From NCBI GenBank assembly GCA_021773435.1, contig JAJFKC010000020.1, forward strand, positions 172,771 to 236,770: a DNA stretch of 64,000 bases, given 5' to 3'. The notes beneath the pieces were generated by a model. It was not told where the DNA came from, searched no databases, and worked only from the letters and a program-made list of their open reading frames with translations. Both the position numbers and the translations under genes were made by a program. Shown in pieces: positions 20,063 through 30,497 of the stretch; the stretch's first letter is position 1; each line of letters begins with the position of its first letter. This DNA is from Porticoccaceae bacterium (lineage in GTDB: Bacteria > Pseudomonadota > Gammaproteobacteria > Pseudomonadales > Porticoccaceae).

Positions 20063-21121
20063 TTAGATTTTATTTAAAAAGACAGCGAGGCCCAGCCCCA
20101 GATTACCTATCAACGTTTGTCGATACACCCCTGAGCGCCAAACGCCTAATGCTCTGGGCACTAACCAGCGTGCTCTCGCTGCTGCGTATTGGTCCAGAGC
20201 TTGCCTATTTTCGGATGTGAGGAGACCCTGAGCCTGCTTTAGCGCGAGGGTATTAATAGCATTCCAGTCTTGGAACCGACCTTTTAAAATCATCCTAACG
20301 CGCAGCCAGCTCGCCCGCCAACCAGGGCTGGCACCGAGAACATTGTCGTCATGCTGTCGATATCTGACACTTGGGTGAGCATCATAAAAAATAGTCCCGC
20401 CTGCCCCAGATATCAGGCTGTAGGCCCACCAGTCATGGCTGACAATATGAGGCTGCCCCGCCTGACATAAAATATTACGTGCCGCTTGATTAAATACCAT
20501 GGTATTGCCACCGCTGAGGCTTTGCACCAATGAATTCGCAAAGCTGGGTGCTCTGCGAAACAGAGGTGTCTGGCCAATGTCAGCACCGGTTTCTGCTATC
20601 AATTTTCTGCGAGCGCAATAGAGTGCAGGGGTATCAGAAGCAGTGGTTTCAAGTTGTTCGATCGCACGCGATAATTTATCTGCTTCCCAAACATCGTCCT
20701 GATCAGCAAACGCGTAATAGTCTGCTTGTATGTCAGTATTGCAGACTTGGGATAGAAAATTGGCTGCATAGCCTTGTTGAGGGCCAGATCTGATGGAAAA
20801 GTGCTGTTCACCCCAGTCCGTTTGATGGCGACTTAAAATATCCGTGGTGTTATCTGTGGATCCATCGTCCGACGCGTACAGCGCTATATTTGAGAGATTC
20901 TGATCGTGAATTGATTCTAGCTGCTCATCAAGAAACCGCTCGCCGTCTTTCGTACAGAGCAAAATGGCGATGCTAGTCCCGGATTGGGTGCGTGATAACT
21001 CCTCTTGTCCCGTTGGAATGTCGGCAACCGCAACACCACTATGGGGCAGATGTCCATCCGACTCCGGCTTATGATAATGGTCTATTTTGCTCGCTATAGT
21101 TGATCTGCTTGCCGTCGCCAT
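20063..21121 (-). CDS. Family-2 glycosyltransferase, probably rhamnosyltransferase-like
   Basis: GT-A glycosyltransferase of 352 residues. After an N-terminal extension of about 47 low-similarity residues it has SIAILLCTKDGERFLDEQLESI, SDDGSTDNT and FADQDDVWEADKL (the DxD region), then SHDWWAYSL. This is the group that transfers rhamnose or similar deoxysugars in O-antigen synthesis. Position at the head of the rfbBDAC operon supports use of dTDP-rhamnose. The start at 21121 is the only Met; a later GTG/TTG could be the true start. A decayed paralogue of its C-terminus is at 16050-16293. Confidence 0.85.
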   Translation of the reverse strand: MATASRSTIASKIDHYHKPESDGHLPHSGVAVADIPTGQEELSRTQSGTSIAILLCTKDGERFLDEQLESIHDQNLSNIALYASDDGSTDNTTDILSRHQTDWGEQHFSIRSGPQQGYAANFLSQVCNTDIQADYYAFADQDDVWEADKLSRAIEQLETTASDTPALYCARRKLIAETGADIGQTPLFRRAPSFANSLVQSLSGGNTMVFNQAARNILCQAGQPHIVSHDWWAYSLISGAGGTIFYDAHPSVRYRQHDDNVLGASPGWRASWLRVRMILKGRFQDWNAINTLALKQAQGLLTSENRQALDQYAAARARWLVPRALGVWRSGVYRQTLIGNLGLGLAVFLNKI

Positions 21122-21602
21122 TTATATGCTGAGTGCCATCCAAGATCCTTTGCCGCGCAGTATAACGCATTTGATATGCGTAATGATCGCCAGTGCCAAG
21201 TTTATCGATGGGGCCAGCGCCGAAAATCTGCAGGTTGACTCCGGGGCTTTAGCGGGTTTTTTATGTTTGCATCCGCCCATTCATTGACTGGTGGTAGCAT
21301 GGCTACCGACGGGCACTGAGTTAGGACTAATAGGAAATTAAAGGTATGGCAAGAACTGTCTTAAATTAGGCCAACTCAGTGATATTGGCATGTGAATTAT
21401 GGATTTTAATATCCCCGTAGGGTTACACTGAGCGCCATTGGTATGCACCGCAAAATTAAGAAGTTTCCGGAGTTTGTAGCTAATAGCCGTCCTCGTAGAT
21501 GCTGGCGATTTTGACACTATATTTCGGGATAGTGATTGGTTTTGAATACCATTTCTCAAATATTTAGCAGCCAGAAATTAATACCAGAAAGAGGAGAAGA
21601 TC
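21122..21602. other. Intergenic region between the polysaccharide island and ssb
   Basis: 481 bp between the divergent glycosyltransferase and ssb genes. No credible gene. It contains a short perfect hairpin at 21293-21307 (GGTAGC, loop ATG, GCTACC) and must contain the ssb promoter, for which I see no clear -35/-10 pair and no consensus LexA operator. It is one border of the island. Confidence 0.5.
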
Positions 21603-22106
21603 ATGGCCAGAGGTATCAATAAAGTGATTTTGATCGGTAATCTCGGGCAGGATCCCGAGACCCGCTATATGCCCTCCGGGGGTGCCGTGACCAATATTAC
21701 TGTGGCGACCAGTGAGAGCTGGAAAGATAAGCAGACTGGCCAGCAGCAGGAGCGCACCGAATGGCATCGGGTGGTGTTTTTTAATCGCCTGGCGGAGATC
21801 GCCGGTGAATATTTGCGCAAGGGTAGCAAGGTTTATCTGGAAGGTTCCCTGCGTACACGGAAGTGGCAGGACAAAGCGACCGGGGCGGATCGTTATAGTA
21901 CCGAAATCGTCGCTAATGAAATGCAAATGCTTGATAGTCGTGGCGGGGCAGGTGGCGACTATGCGCCAGCTCAACAAAGTTCATCACAGCAAGGCACCGT
22001 TCAAAGCGCTCCAACAGCGACTCAGGAGATGGCTGCTGCTGGCGGCGATCCCGCACCTGCACAGCCCGGTGGCTTCGACAATTTCGACGATGACATACCC
22101 TTTTAG
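21603..22106 (+). CDS. ssb: Single-stranded DNA-binding protein
   Basis: Essential single-strand DNA-binding protein of replication, repair and recombination. 167 residues: OB fold ([56 protein letters not shown]), a Gln/Ala-rich flexible linker, and the acidic tip DDDIPF that recruits partner proteins. Start ATG with a good AGGAG Shine-Dalgarno. Its usual neighbour uvrA is found at the other end of the polysaccharide island. Confidence 0.97.
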   Translation: MARGINKVILIGNLGQDPETRYMPSGGAVTNITVATSESWKDKQTGQQQERTEWHRVVFFNRLAEIAGEYLRKGSKVYLEGSLRTRKWQDKATGADRYSTEIVANEMQMLDSRGGAGGDYAPAQQSSSQQGTVQSAPTATQEMAAAGGDPAPAQPGGFDNFDDDIPF

Positions 22107-22148
22107 ATATCTCTCTACGAAGGGATGACATTGCGCTTTCTGCACGGG

Positions 22149-22182
22149 CACTATGTGTTTTCTATCACTATGCGTTTTCTAT
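22149..22182. repeat. 17-bp tandem duplication downstream of ssb
   Basis: Two adjacent 17-bp copies (22149-22165 and 22166-22182; cactatgtgttttctat type) with one mismatch. Part of a recurrent pattern of short spacer duplications in this window. Confidence 0.8.
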
Positions 22183-22235
22183 AAAGGCACTATCAAACCC
22201 GCTGATCGGCTAAATAATTATCATAAGGAGTTAAT

Positions 22236-22829
22236 TTGGGTACCAATCTGACCTGGCACGCCGCTGCGGTAAGCAAACAGGAGCGGGCTGATAAAAAGGC
22301 GCAGAAGCCTTGTGTCATCTGGTTTACTGGCCTTAGTGGTTCCGGAAAATCAACCTTGGCCAATGCCCTGGAAAGAGCTTTGTTTGAGCGGGGGCACCAT
22401 TGTTATTTGCTTGACGGCGACAATGTTCGACAGGGTCTGAATGGAGACCTGGGCTTTACTGACCAGGATCGCGTGGAGAATATTCGTCGAATTGGGGAAG
22501 CCGCCAAATTATTTGTCGATGCGGGATTGATTATCATGACCGCGTTTATTTCTCCTTTCCGCACCGAGCGACGTTTGGCAAGAGATGTCGTTGAGGCTGA
22601 TGAGTTTATCGAGGTGCATTTAGCCACTTCACTAGAAGTGTGCGAAGAAAGAGATCCTAAAGGGCTATATAAAAAGGCCCGTGCGGGCGAAATCGCCAAC
22701 TTTACAGGCATTGACTCGGTCTATGAGTCACCTGAACATCCAGAGATTGTCGTTGATACGGCGGTCAATGATATTGGAGCCTGTACAGAGCAACTGGTTA
22801 ATTACCTACGTAAAAATAAATATATCTAG
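22236..22829 (+). CDS. cysC: Adenylylsulfate (APS) kinase
   Basis: Phosphorylates adenosine 5'-phosphosulfate to PAPS, the sulfate donor for sulfotransferases and for assimilation. 197 residues with P-loop [37 protein letters not shown] VENIRRIGE and [17 protein letters not shown] start at 22236, 5 bp after AAGGAG; no nearby ATG gives the conserved N-terminus. cysD/cysN are absent here, so it is a stand-alone gene close to the polysaccharide island, which allows a role in glycan sulfation; no sulfotransferase is visible in the window. Confidence 0.94.
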   Translation: MGTNLTWHAAAVSKQERADKKAQKPCVIWFTGLSGSGKSTLANALERALFERGHHCYLLDGDNVRQGLNGDLGFTDQDRVENIRRIGEAAKLFVDAGLIIMTAFISPFRTERRLARDVVEADEFIEVHLATSLEVCEERDPKGLYKKARAGEIANFTGIDSVYESPEHPEIVVDTAVNDIGACTEQLVNYLRKNKYI

Positions 22830-22907
22830 CTGCTGTTTAGTTTGGTGTTGTCTAGTATGCCTTTATAAGCATGACAGAATAAACATGATAGAGAGACCGG
22901 GCAGTAT

Positions 22908-24125
22908 TTACTGGTGATATTTTTGTAATACCAGCGTCGCGTTGGTGCCACCAAAGCCAAAACTATTAGACATGATGCGCTCGATGGTAACGTTATCTAT
23001 TCGACTTGTTGCGATGGGCATATCAGCTACTTTGGGGTCGAGATTGCCGACGTTAATCGACTCGGCAATAAAACCGTTTTCCATCATCAGCATGCTGTAG
23101 ATGGCTTCATGGATACCGGCCGCACCTAAAGAGTGCCCCGACAAGGATTTAGTTGAGCCAATCGGTGGCGCTTTATCACCGAACACGCTGCGGATAGCAC
23201 CGATTTCGGCCACATCTCCTACCGGCGTACTGGTGCCGTGGGTGTTGATGTAATCAATGTCGCCCTCAACTGTCGATAGTGCCTGCTGCATACACCGCGT
23301 CGCACCTTCACCAGACGGTGCAACCATGTCATAGCCATCGGAGGTAGCACCGTAACCGACAATCTCGGCATAAATTTTTGCGCCCCTGGCCAGGGCATGA
23401 TCCAGTTCTTCGACGACGAAACAGCCACCACCACAGGACATAACAAAGCCATCCCGGTCAGCATCGTAGGCCCGTGAGGCCTTTTCCGGTGTGTTGTTAT
23501 AATTTGTTGATAACGCCCCCATGGCATCAAACATGCTCGCCATAGACCAATGTTGTTCCTCAGCACCGCCAGCAAACAGGATGTCCTGTTTGCCCAGTTG
23601 AATTTGCTCTACGGCGGCACCTACGCAGTGCGCGCTGGTTGCACAGGCGGAAGAGATGCAAATATTCAGGCCTTTAATTTGAAAGGGTGTGGCCAGACAC
23701 GCAGCGACAGTGCTGCTCATAATTTGGGTGACGCGATAAGGGCCCATACGACGGACGCCTTTATTGCGGCAGGTATCGATAGATTCGACAAACTTTTCGC
23801 CGGAAATGCCCCCCGAGCCCATAATAATTCCAGTGCGTGGGTTACTGATGTCGGCCTGACTCAAGGCGCTGTCATCAATTGCCTGTTGCATGGCAAGATA
23901 GCCGTACGCCGCAGCAACACTCATAAAGCGCAGGTGCTTTCGGTCGATTAAATTTTTAAAGTCCAGGTCGATCTGACCAGAAATCTGGCTTTTCATGCCC
24001 GCTTCCCGATAGGCATCATTGACCTGAATGCCGGATTGGCCGTTGCGGAGTGACTCGGTCACGCTAGCCGCGTCACTGCCCAGACAAGAGACCACACCCA
24101 ACCCTGTAATTACAGCCCGTCTCAT
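22908..24125 (-). CDS. fabB: 3-oxoacyl-ACP synthase I
   Basis: Condensing enzyme needed to elongate unsaturated fatty acids. 405 residues, with the nucleophile Cys in [10 protein letters not shown], His in [12 protein letters not shown] and His in [12 protein letters not shown], plus the C-terminal [12 protein letters not shown]. Lies 95 bp downstream of fabA on the same strand; fabA-fabB is the standard gammaproteobacterial pair for unsaturated fatty acid synthesis. Confidence 0.97.
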   Translation of the reverse strand: MRRAVITGLGVVSCLGSDAASVTESLRNGQSGIQVNDAYREAGMKSQISGQIDLDFKNLIDRKHLRFMSVAAAYGYLAMQQAIDDSALSQADISNPRTGIIMGSGGISGEKFVESIDTCRNKGVRRMGPYRVTQIMSSTVAACLATPFQIKGLNICISSACATSAHCVGAAVEQIQLGKQDILFAGGAEEQHWSMASMFDAMGALSTNYNNTPEKASRAYDADRDGFVMSCGGGCFVVEELDHALARGAKIYAEIVGYGATSDGYDMVAPSGEGATRCMQQALSTVEGDIDYINTHGTSTPVGDVAEIGAIRSVFGDKAPPIGSTKSLSGHSLGAAGIHEAIYSMLMMENGFIAESINVGNLDPKVADMPIATSRIDNVTIERIMSNSFGFGGTNATLVLQKYHQ

Positions 24126-24220
24126 ATCAACCTCTATTTTCGCCTGTGACTATAAAACACGTGACCATCAAACACGTGATCCTTAAACCATTGAAAACGT
24201 CAGAATTGTACTGAATCCAG

Positions 24221-24751
24221 CTAGAAATTGTCAGTTGACTGGAATAAACCTACCCGTAAGCCTTTCGCGGTGTAGATCTCTCGGTCACCGACATAAACTG
24301 TTCCGTCAGCGATGGCCATAACCAGCTTTCGTTCAATGACTCTCGAAATATCCAGCTTGTAGGTGACTTTTTTGGCAGTCGGCAACACCTGACCAAAAAA
24401 CTTAACTTCGCCCGCACCCAGTGCTCTGCCGTGACCATTATTACCTCGCCAGGTCAGGAAAAACCCGGTTAACTGCCACAGTGCATCAAGGCCCAGGCAG
24501 CCAGGCATAACGGGATCGCCAGGGAAGTGGCAGCCAAAAAACCACTGATCGGGCTTGATATCCATTTCGGCGATGATTTCGCCTTTTCCGTTGGCGCCGC
24601 CCTCGGCGCTGATGTGGGTGATGCGATCCACCATGAGCATATTAGGTGCCGGTAACTGAGCACTTTTAGGGTTAAATAAGCGTCCTTCAGAGCAGGCTAT
24701 CAGGTCGTCATATCCAAAACTATTACGTTGGTAAGCTTCTGATTCGGTCAA
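24221..24751 (-). CDS. fabA: 3-hydroxydecanoyl-ACP dehydratase/isomerase
   Basis: Introduces the double bond at the C10 stage of fatty acid synthesis. 176 residues (family about 171). The catalytic His75 in [12 protein letters not shown] and Asp89 in LGLDALWQ are intact. Transcribed with fabB. I saw no clear FabR or FadR operator in the upstream 337 bp. Confidence 0.97.
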   Translation of the reverse strand: MTESEAYQRNSFGYDDLIACSEGRLFNPKSAQLPAPNMLMVDRITHISAEGGANGKGEIIAEMDIKPDQWFFGCHFPGDPVMPGCLGLDALWQLTGFFLTWRGNNGHGRALGAGEVKFFGQVLPTAKKVTYKLDISRVIERKLVMAIADGTVYVGDREIYTAKGLRVGLFQSTDNF

Positions 24752-25088
24752 TGGAACCTCTGGCTGAATGGAGTATTAGCGCGACAAAAACTAAACATGC
24801 CGCAAAAAAAGACGCGCCATTCTAGCTTAATGACCAGGGAACTCCAAATAGCACTTTAAAGGAGGATTGCACAGCCCATTGGCTCATTCAGGCTTGATTA
24901 GGGCGGACTATTTTCCATTTGACGTGGTGTGTTTTTACCTGTCGTAGAGGCCTCGATATTTTTTCCCATTTGGCGCGCGAGTAACCACAATTTAAGGGTA
25001 GAATGCCCGCCGATTTATGTTTTGCGCTCACTGGAATTTGCGCATAGAGCTTGATGTATAGAAGAACGTTTACAGGAGGTAGCCGAGA
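24752..25088. other. Divergent promoter region fabA / galU
   Basis: 337 bp with no gene. A TAGAAT at 24999-25004 could be the galU -10, but the matching -35 is poor. An AGGAGGT Shine-Dalgarno for galU lies at 25074-25080. No operator was recognised. Confidence 0.4.
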
Positions 25089-25925
25089 GTGATCAAAAAA
25101 TGTTTATTTCCAGTGGCTGGCTATGGCACCCGGTTTTTGCCAGCCACCAAATCTATGCCCAAAGAAATGCTGCCGGTAGTCAACAAGCCTCTGGTGCAGT
25201 ATGGCGTGGAAGAAGCCTTGGCTGCAGGCCTTAATGAGATCTGTTTGGTAACTGGGCGGGGCAAGCGGGCCATCCATGATTTTTTTGATACCAGCTATGA
25301 ACTGGAGCATCAAATTGCTGGTACAGATAAAGAGCAGTATTTATCCAGTATTAAAAATGTTATTGCTCAAGCAAAATTTGCTACTACCCGGCAGTCAGAA
25401 ATTAAGGGTCTGGGCGACGCGATTCTCACCGGTGAATTGTTGGTCGGCAACGAACCTTTTGGCGTGATTCTCGCGGATGATTTATGTGTGGCCGATGACC
25501 AGGGCGTGATGGCGCAATTGGTCGAGATTTATCGTCGTACTAAATGCTCGGTCATTGCTATTCAGGAAGTCGATGACGCAGATATATCAAAGTTTGGTGT
25601 CGTTGACGGCACTGAAGATGAACCTGGATTGTACACAGTGACGGATATGGTGGAAAAGCCTGAATCCGCTGATGCACCGAGTAATTTGGCAATTATTGGG
25701 CGTTATGTGCTAACTCCTTATATCTTTGAAATATTACGCCATACGCCGCCTGGCAAAAATTCCGAGGTGCAGCTCACCGATGCGCTTTTGACGATGGCCA
25801 GGACAAGCAAAGTTTTAGCTTGGAAATTTAAAGGGCAGCGCTTCGATTGCGGTAGTGTCGATGGCTATGTCGAGGCCACCAATTATGTTTACGAAAATAT
25901 TTACCTGAAAAATAAGAACCCCTGA
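25089..25925 (+). CDS. galU: UTP-glucose-1-phosphate uridylyltransferase
   Basis: Makes UDP-glucose for lipopolysaccharide core and exopolysaccharide. 278 residues: [41 protein letters not shown] and the C-terminal FDCGS. GTG start at 25089, 8 bp after a perfect AGGAGGT. Overlaps the phosphohexomutase gene by 1 bp, so the two form an operon that supplies the polysaccharide precursors. Confidence 0.96.
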   Translation: MIKKCLFPVAGYGTRFLPATKSMPKEMLPVVNKPLVQYGVEEALAAGLNEICLVTGRGKRAIHDFFDTSYELEHQIAGTDKEQYLSSIKNVIAQAKFATTRQSEIKGLGDAILTGELLVGNEPFGVILADDLCVADDQGVMAQLVEIYRRTKCSVIAIQEVDDADISKFGVVDGTEDEPGLYTVTDMVEKPESADAPSNLAIIGRYVLTPYIFEILRHTPPGKNSEVQLTDALLTMARTSKVLAWKFKGQRFDCGSVDGYVEATNYVYENIYLKNKNP

Positions 25926-27292
25926 TGGCGGACTTATTTTATCCAGAAAAGTACACCTGTTTTAAAGCCTACGATGTACGCGGCCGGGTGCCAGATCAAC
26001 TCAATGCAACCATTGCCTACCGTATAGGCCGCGCTTTTGCTCAATACCTGTGCGCAAAACAAATCGTTGTTGGTCACGATATTCGTTTGACCAGTCCAGC
26101 TATCTGTAATGCAACCATCAACGGGATTCGCGATGCCGGCTGTGACGTGACGCATATAGGCCTATGCGGCACCGAAGAGATATATTTCGCAACTTTTAAC
26201 GGCGGTTATGACGGCGGACTGATAGTCACCGCCAGCCATAACCCCATGGACTATAACGGCATGAAGTTTGTTCGCGAACAGTCCCGACCTATTAGCGGCG
26301 ATGATGGCTTGCCGGAGATAAAAGCGCTCGCTGAACGCGGTGATTTTATCGAACCTATGAATAGAGGTTCAATGACTCGAAAGGACGACAAAAGTGCTTA
26401 TATCGAACATTTGCAGACTTACCTGGCCAAAGAGGTTCTGCAACCGTTAAAAGTTGTTGTCAACGCGGGTAATGGCGGGGCGGGATCGATTGTTGACTTA
26501 CTAGAAGCACATTTGCCACTCAGCTTTATTAAAGTTCACCATGAAGCGGATGGCCATTTCCCCAATGGTGTGCCGAATCCTTTGTTAGAAGAGAACCGAC
26601 TGGCTACGGCCCAGGCGGTACGCGACCAGCAAGCGGATCTGGGCATTGCCTGGGACGGTGATTTTGATCGCTGTTTTTTCTTCGATGAAAAGGGTGATTT
26701 TATAGAAGGCTACTACGTAGTTGGCCTTTTAGCAGAAGCCTTCTTAAAGAAAAGCGGTCCCGCAGCGGTGGTTCACGACCCGCGGTTGACCTGGAATACC
26801 ATCGACATCGTCGATAATTTAGGCGGCACTCCGGTACAAAGTAAAACCGGCCACGCTTTTATCAAGCAGGTCATGCGCGATCATGATGCGGTCTACGGTG
26901 GGGAGATGAGTGCCCACCACTACTTTCGGGATTTTGCCTACTGCGATAGTGGCATGATTCCCTGGCTTTTAGTGGTGGAGTTATTGTCGATCAGTGGTAA
27001 GCCCCTGTCAGAATTAGTGGCGGAACGTCAGGCCGCATATCCGGTGAGTGGTGAAATTAATCGTTCAGTGGCAGATGCAGATCAAGTGCTAAAAAATATT
27101 GAAGCCCGTTTCGTTGCGGATGCGCTGTTGATTGACAAAACCGATGGCGTGAGTATGAAATTCGCGCAGTGGCGCTTTAATGTGCGCATGTCTAATACTG
27201 AACCTTTGGTCAGGCTTAACGTGGAAAGCCGTGGTGATCAGACCTTGATGGAGGCTAAAACGGCGGAAATTCTGACTATGATTGGCGACTAG
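25925..27292 (+). CDS. manB: Phosphomannomutase (CpsG/ManB type phosphohexomutase)
   Basis: Interconverts mannose-6-phosphate and mannose-1-phosphate (possibly also the glucose forms). 455 residues: [24 protein letters not shown], the phosphoserine loop [11 protein letters not shown], the metal site [21 protein letters not shown] and the phosphate-binding RMSNTEP. It resembles E. coli CpsG/ManB more than Pseudomonas AlgC, but substrate range cannot be settled by eye. Followed by a strong terminator. Confidence 0.9.
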   Translation: MADLFYPEKYTCFKAYDVRGRVPDQLNATIAYRIGRAFAQYLCAKQIVVGHDIRLTSPAICNATINGIRDAGCDVTHIGLCGTEEIYFATFNGGYDGGLIVTASHNPMDYNGMKFVREQSRPISGDDGLPEIKALAERGDFIEPMNRGSMTRKDDKSAYIEHLQTYLAKEVLQPLKVVVNAGNGGAGSIVDLLEAHLPLSFIKVHHEADGHFPNGVPNPLLEENRLATAQAVRDQQADLGIAWDGDFDRCFFFDEKGDFIEGYYVVGLLAEAFLKKSGPAAVVHDPRLTWNTIDIVDNLGGTPVQSKTGHAFIKQVMRDHDAVYGGEMSAHHYFRDFAYCDSGMIPWLLVVELLSISGKPLSELVAERQAAYPVSGEINRSVADADQVLKNIEARFVADALLIDKTDGVSMKFAQWRFNVRMSNTEPLVRLNVESRGDQTLMEAKTAEILTMIGD

Positions 27293-27311
27293 CCGAGGAA
27301 TTCTAAGCAAT

Positions 27312-27337
27312 AAAAAAGCCCTTGAAAGGGCTTTTTT
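27312..27337. terminator. Bidirectional intrinsic terminator between manB and pntB
   Basis: Perfect 12-bp stem AAAAAAGCCCTT / AAGGGCTTTTTT with a 2-nt loop. The A and T tracts let it work in both directions, ending galU-manB (+) and the transhydrogenase operon (-). Confidence 0.9.
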
Positions 27338-27367
27338 ATTGGCCGGAAGCCACTGTTTTCTGTCAGC

Positions 27368-28768
27368 TTAGGCCAAGTCGAGATTCGCAGTAATGTCGAT
27401 CACGGCCTTTTTGCCATCGCCAAAGACCATCAAGCAGTTATCCATAGCAAACAACGGGTTGGGCAGACCGGCAAAACCGGGACTCATAGAGCGCTTGATA
27501 ACGACCACTGTATTGGCTTTATCGACATTAAGAATGGGCATGCCGTAAATCGGACTACCTTTATCTTCTCGCGCCATGGGGTTGGTGACATCATTGGCAC
27601 CGATTACGATAGCTACGTCGGTCTGATCAAAGGTAGGGTTGATGCGATCCATCTCGACCATTTTGTCGTAGGGCACTTCGGCTTCAGCAAGTAGCACGTT
27701 CATGTGTCCTGGCATTCGGCCGGCCACCGGATGAATGGCATATTCGACTTCAATACCACGACCCTCCATAACATCGGCCAGTTCTCGAACCGCGTGTTGA
27801 GCTTGGGCCATTGCCATACCAAAACCCGGGACGATAACCACACGGCGTGCTGTTTCGAGGATCATGGCAACTTCTTCGGCGCCGGCACTCTTAACCTTGC
27901 CGCCATAGATTTCGTCGGCATCAATGGCTTCACTACCTTCGGCCATGACGCCGAAAAGCACATTGGTCAGGGAGCGGTTCATTGCCACACACATAATATT
28001 GGTCAGAATAAGACCGGACGCGCCGACCAGCGAACCAGTCACGATTAATACAGTGTTGCCCAGGATAAAACCGGCGGCGGCCGCTGCAATACCCGAATAG
28101 GAGTTCAGCAGTGCAATCACTACTGGCATATCAGCACCACCAATGGGTAGTACCAGGGTTAGCCCAAGGACGATAGCCAGTGCTATCAGGGTCCAGAACA
28201 AGGGGGTGTTGCCAGGGTTCATACAAAGCATAACCAGCAGCGCGATAGCAGCGATAAAAATAGCGGCGTTAAGGAACTTCATCCCGGCAAAGCCAATGCC
28301 CTGGCCGGATATTAATTCCTGGAGTTTGGCATAGGCGACCAGGCTGCCAGACATCGTTACCGCACCGATCAACACAGTAAACATCACAAAAGACACCGCC
28401 AGGGTGCCCATAATGTCGCTGGTGTAGCCGCTGCCTTCCATCGCCAGCAAATAACTGGCAGAGGCGAGACCGAGGGAGGCACCGCCGCCGCAACCGTTTA
28501 ACAGCGCAACCATTTGCGGCATCGAGGTCATCTGTACCCGAGTAGCCATTAAACCGCCGAGTATAGCGCCCGTGATCATACCCGCGACGATGTATTCGAA
28601 GCTGACGATATTGCGATCGAGCAACGTTATGACCACAGCAACCAACATGCCGGTGGCCGATAAGGTATTACCGCGAACCGCAGTTTTTGGTTTGGTCAGG
28701 CCTTTAATGCCCAGTACAAACAGTACTGCGGCGGCCAGGTAGACTAAACTGACAATAGAATCATTCAT
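27368..28768 (-). CDS. pntB: NAD(P) transhydrogenase subunit beta
   Basis: Membrane and NADP(H)-binding subunit of proton-translocating transhydrogenase. 466 residues: about nine membrane helices in residues 1-260, then domain III with VIVPGFGMAMAQAQHAV, HPVAGRMPGHMNVLLAEA, VIGANDVTNP and GDGKKAV. Starts 3 bp after the pntAb stop, last gene of the three-gene operon. Confidence 0.96.
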   Translation of the reverse strand: MNDSIVSLVYLAAAVLFVLGIKGLTKPKTAVRGNTLSATGMLVAVVITLLDRNIVSFEYIVAGMITGAILGGLMATRVQMTSMPQMVALLNGCGGGASLGLASASYLLAMEGSGYTSDIMGTLAVSFVMFTVLIGAVTMSGSLVAYAKLQELISGQGIGFAGMKFLNAAIFIAAIALLVMLCMNPGNTPLFWTLIALAIVLGLTLVLPIGGADMPVVIALLNSYSGIAAAAAGFILGNTVLIVTGSLVGASGLILTNIMCVAMNRSLTNVLFGVMAEGSEAIDADEIYGGKVKSAGAEEVAMILETARRVVIVPGFGMAMAQAQHAVRELADVMEGRGIEVEYAIHPVAGRMPGHMNVLLAEAEVPYDKMVEMDRINPTFDQTDVAIVIGANDVTNPMAREDKGSPIYGMPILNVDKANTVVVIKRSMSPGFAGLPNPLFAMDNCLMVFGDGKKAVIDITANLDLA

Positions 28769-28771
28769 TGC

Positions 28772-29056
28772 TTAGTCTCTCCTTTTGAACATGGCGAGCA
28801 TGCGGTTGGTAACCAGATAGCCACCGATCACGTTTAGCGTGGCCATGACCACCGCCACGAAACCCAGCACGTGAACGAGAGTAGAAGCTTCGCCTGCGCC
28901 TGCAGCCAGCACTGCGCCAACCAGAGTGATACCGGAGATGGCATTAGTGCCAGACATCAATGGTGTATGTAAGGTAGGTGGCACCTTGGTGATCAGTTCG
29001 ACGCCGAGGAACAGCGAGAGCACGAATAAGGCCAATTGCATAATCAATAATTCCAT
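28772..29056 (-). CDS. pntAb: NAD(P) transhydrogenase subunit alpha part 2
   Basis: 94-residue membrane protein with three predicted helices, corresponding to the C-terminal membrane part of E. coli PntA (LMSGTNAISGITLVGA). Its start overlaps the pntAa stop by 1 bp. Split alpha subunits are known in many bacteria. Confidence 0.94.
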   Translation of the reverse strand: MELLIMQLALFVLSLFLGVELITKVPPTLHTPLMSGTNAISGITLVGAVLAAGAGEASTLVHVLGFVAVVMATLNVIGGYLVTNRMLAMFKRRD

Positions 29057-30279
29057 CAGGAAGTCTCCCCGGTTGATTCTGTAGTTATGTCTGCCTCTGG
29101 CTCCGCCGCTTTTTCTGGAAGGGCAGGTAAACCGATCAGGTCGCGCATTCTTTTGTGCGGCACTTCGTTGTCGTGAGCGATGACCGTTTCATAAATGATT
29201 TCGTCGTCAAAATCGAGTTTAAGGTTATTAGCGTCATCAAGCAGATGACCGAGCAGGATTTCCATATTTTTGCCATACATCTGGCTGGCATGGGTGGGCA
29301 TAGTGGATGCGAAGTTGTCCGGGCCCAGAATAGTGACCCCGTGAGCAACTACTATTTCACCCAATTTGGTCAGCTCGCAGTTACCCCCGCGCTCTGCGGC
29401 CAGATCAACGATGACTGCACCACGTTTCATTCTTTTCACCATTTCAGTCGTGACCAGAATCGGTGATTTAGCCCCGGGTACGGCAGCAGTAGTAATCACC
29501 AGGTCTTGCTCGGCGATCACCTGGGTTAGTTGTTCCTGCTGACGAGCAATAAACTCTGCGCTTTGCTCTTTGGCGTAACCGCCTTTATCTTCGGAGGTGT
29601 CTGTTTCCAGATCCAGCTCCACTGGTTTTGCCCCCACAGACAGGATTTGTTCGCGAGCGGCTGGGCGCACGTCGTAGGCTTCAACCACACCTCCTAGGCG
29701 TTTTGCCGTTGCGCAGGCCTGCAGACCTGCGACGCCAACACCCATAATCAAGGTGCGCATGGGGTTGAGCGTGCCAGCGGCGGTCATCAACATCGGCATA
29801 ATGCGCGGTGCGTGCGAGGCACCCAGTACCACCGCTTTATAGCCAGCCAGTGTCGCCATGGATGACAGCACATCCATACTTTGTGCACGGCTAATACGGG
29901 GCACCAGCTCCATGGCGATGGCGGTGGCACCGGTGCCGGCCATCTTTTTAGAGACGCCGGGTCCGCCGAGTGGATCCATCATGCCCGCAACCAGCTGTCC
30001 GGCCTTAAGTGACGCAAGGTCATCGTCGCCATTGACCTCGTTAGCACCAAAGGACTGTACCTGCATAATAATATCGGCATCGGCAAAGATAACGCTGCGA
30101 TCATTTTTCAATGATGCGCCGGCCTCTTCGTACTGATCATCCATGAAGCCGGCAGCCTCACCTGCGCCGCTTTCGATAATAAAATCGATACCCTTTTGCG
30201 TCCACACCTGGACGTTGGTGGGAGTCATGGCGACCCTGTTTTCACCGGGCTTTATTTCCCGGGGTATGCCAATAATCAC
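29056..30279 (-). CDS. pntAa: NAD(P) transhydrogenase subunit alpha part 1
   Basis: Soluble NAD(H)-binding subunit. 407 residues related to alanine dehydrogenase: MIIGIPREIKPGENRVAMTP, AMELVPRISRAQSMDVLSSM, the Rossmann motif MGVGVAGLQACATAKRLG and the RQEQL mobile-loop area. The last 20 residues are acidic and variable. First gene of the pntAa-pntAb-pntB operon; it provides NADPH from NADH and the proton gradient. Confidence 0.96.
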   Translation of the reverse strand: MIIGIPREIKPGENRVAMTPTNVQVWTQKGIDFIIESGAGEAAGFMDDQYEEAGASLKNDRSVIFADADIIMQVQSFGANEVNGDDDLASLKAGQLVAGMMDPLGGPGVSKKMAGTGATAIAMELVPRISRAQSMDVLSSMATLAGYKAVVLGASHAPRIMPMLMTAAGTLNPMRTLIMGVGVAGLQACATAKRLGGVVEAYDVRPAAREQILSVGAKPVELDLETDTSEDKGGYAKEQSAEFIARQQEQLTQVIAEQDLVITTAAVPGAKSPILVTTEMVKRMKRGAVIVDLAAERGGNCELTKLGEIVVAHGVTILGPDNFASTMPTHASQMYGKNMEILLGHLLDDANNLKLDFDDEIIYETVIAHDNEVPHKRMRDLIGLPALPEKAAEPEADITTESTGETS

Positions 30280-30410
30280 TGTTTTTTCCCCTTTAATGGC
30301 TCAGTTTTAAGTCGTTGTTAGCGCCCTGTTTAGTGTCCAGGGTGGTAACAAGACGGAATTAGCGTGCTGAAAAGGTCGGCCACTCTACCCTATAAGCCAT
30401 CTAAATAATA

Positions 30411-30437
30411 GCTTGTTTCAGCTTGTTTCAGCTTGTT
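30411..30437. repeat. 10-bp tandem repeat upstream of pntAa
   Basis: GCTTGTTTCA occurs twice in direct succession (30411-30430) and a third copy is partial (GCTTGTT, 30431-30437). It lies in the pgi-pntAa spacer. Confidence 0.8.
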
Positions 30438-30497
30438 CGCGCTGGTCTTAAGTGCTTGATAAAGAAAAGATAATAGCGCTTTATTTTTGTAGTATTT

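Noticed and set aside
21293..21307. Hairpin GGTAGC-ATG-GCTACC considered as an ops/JUMPstart element for RfaH
   Set aside because: It lies on the ssb side, not in front of a glycan operon, and does not match the ops consensus beyond a GGTAG core.
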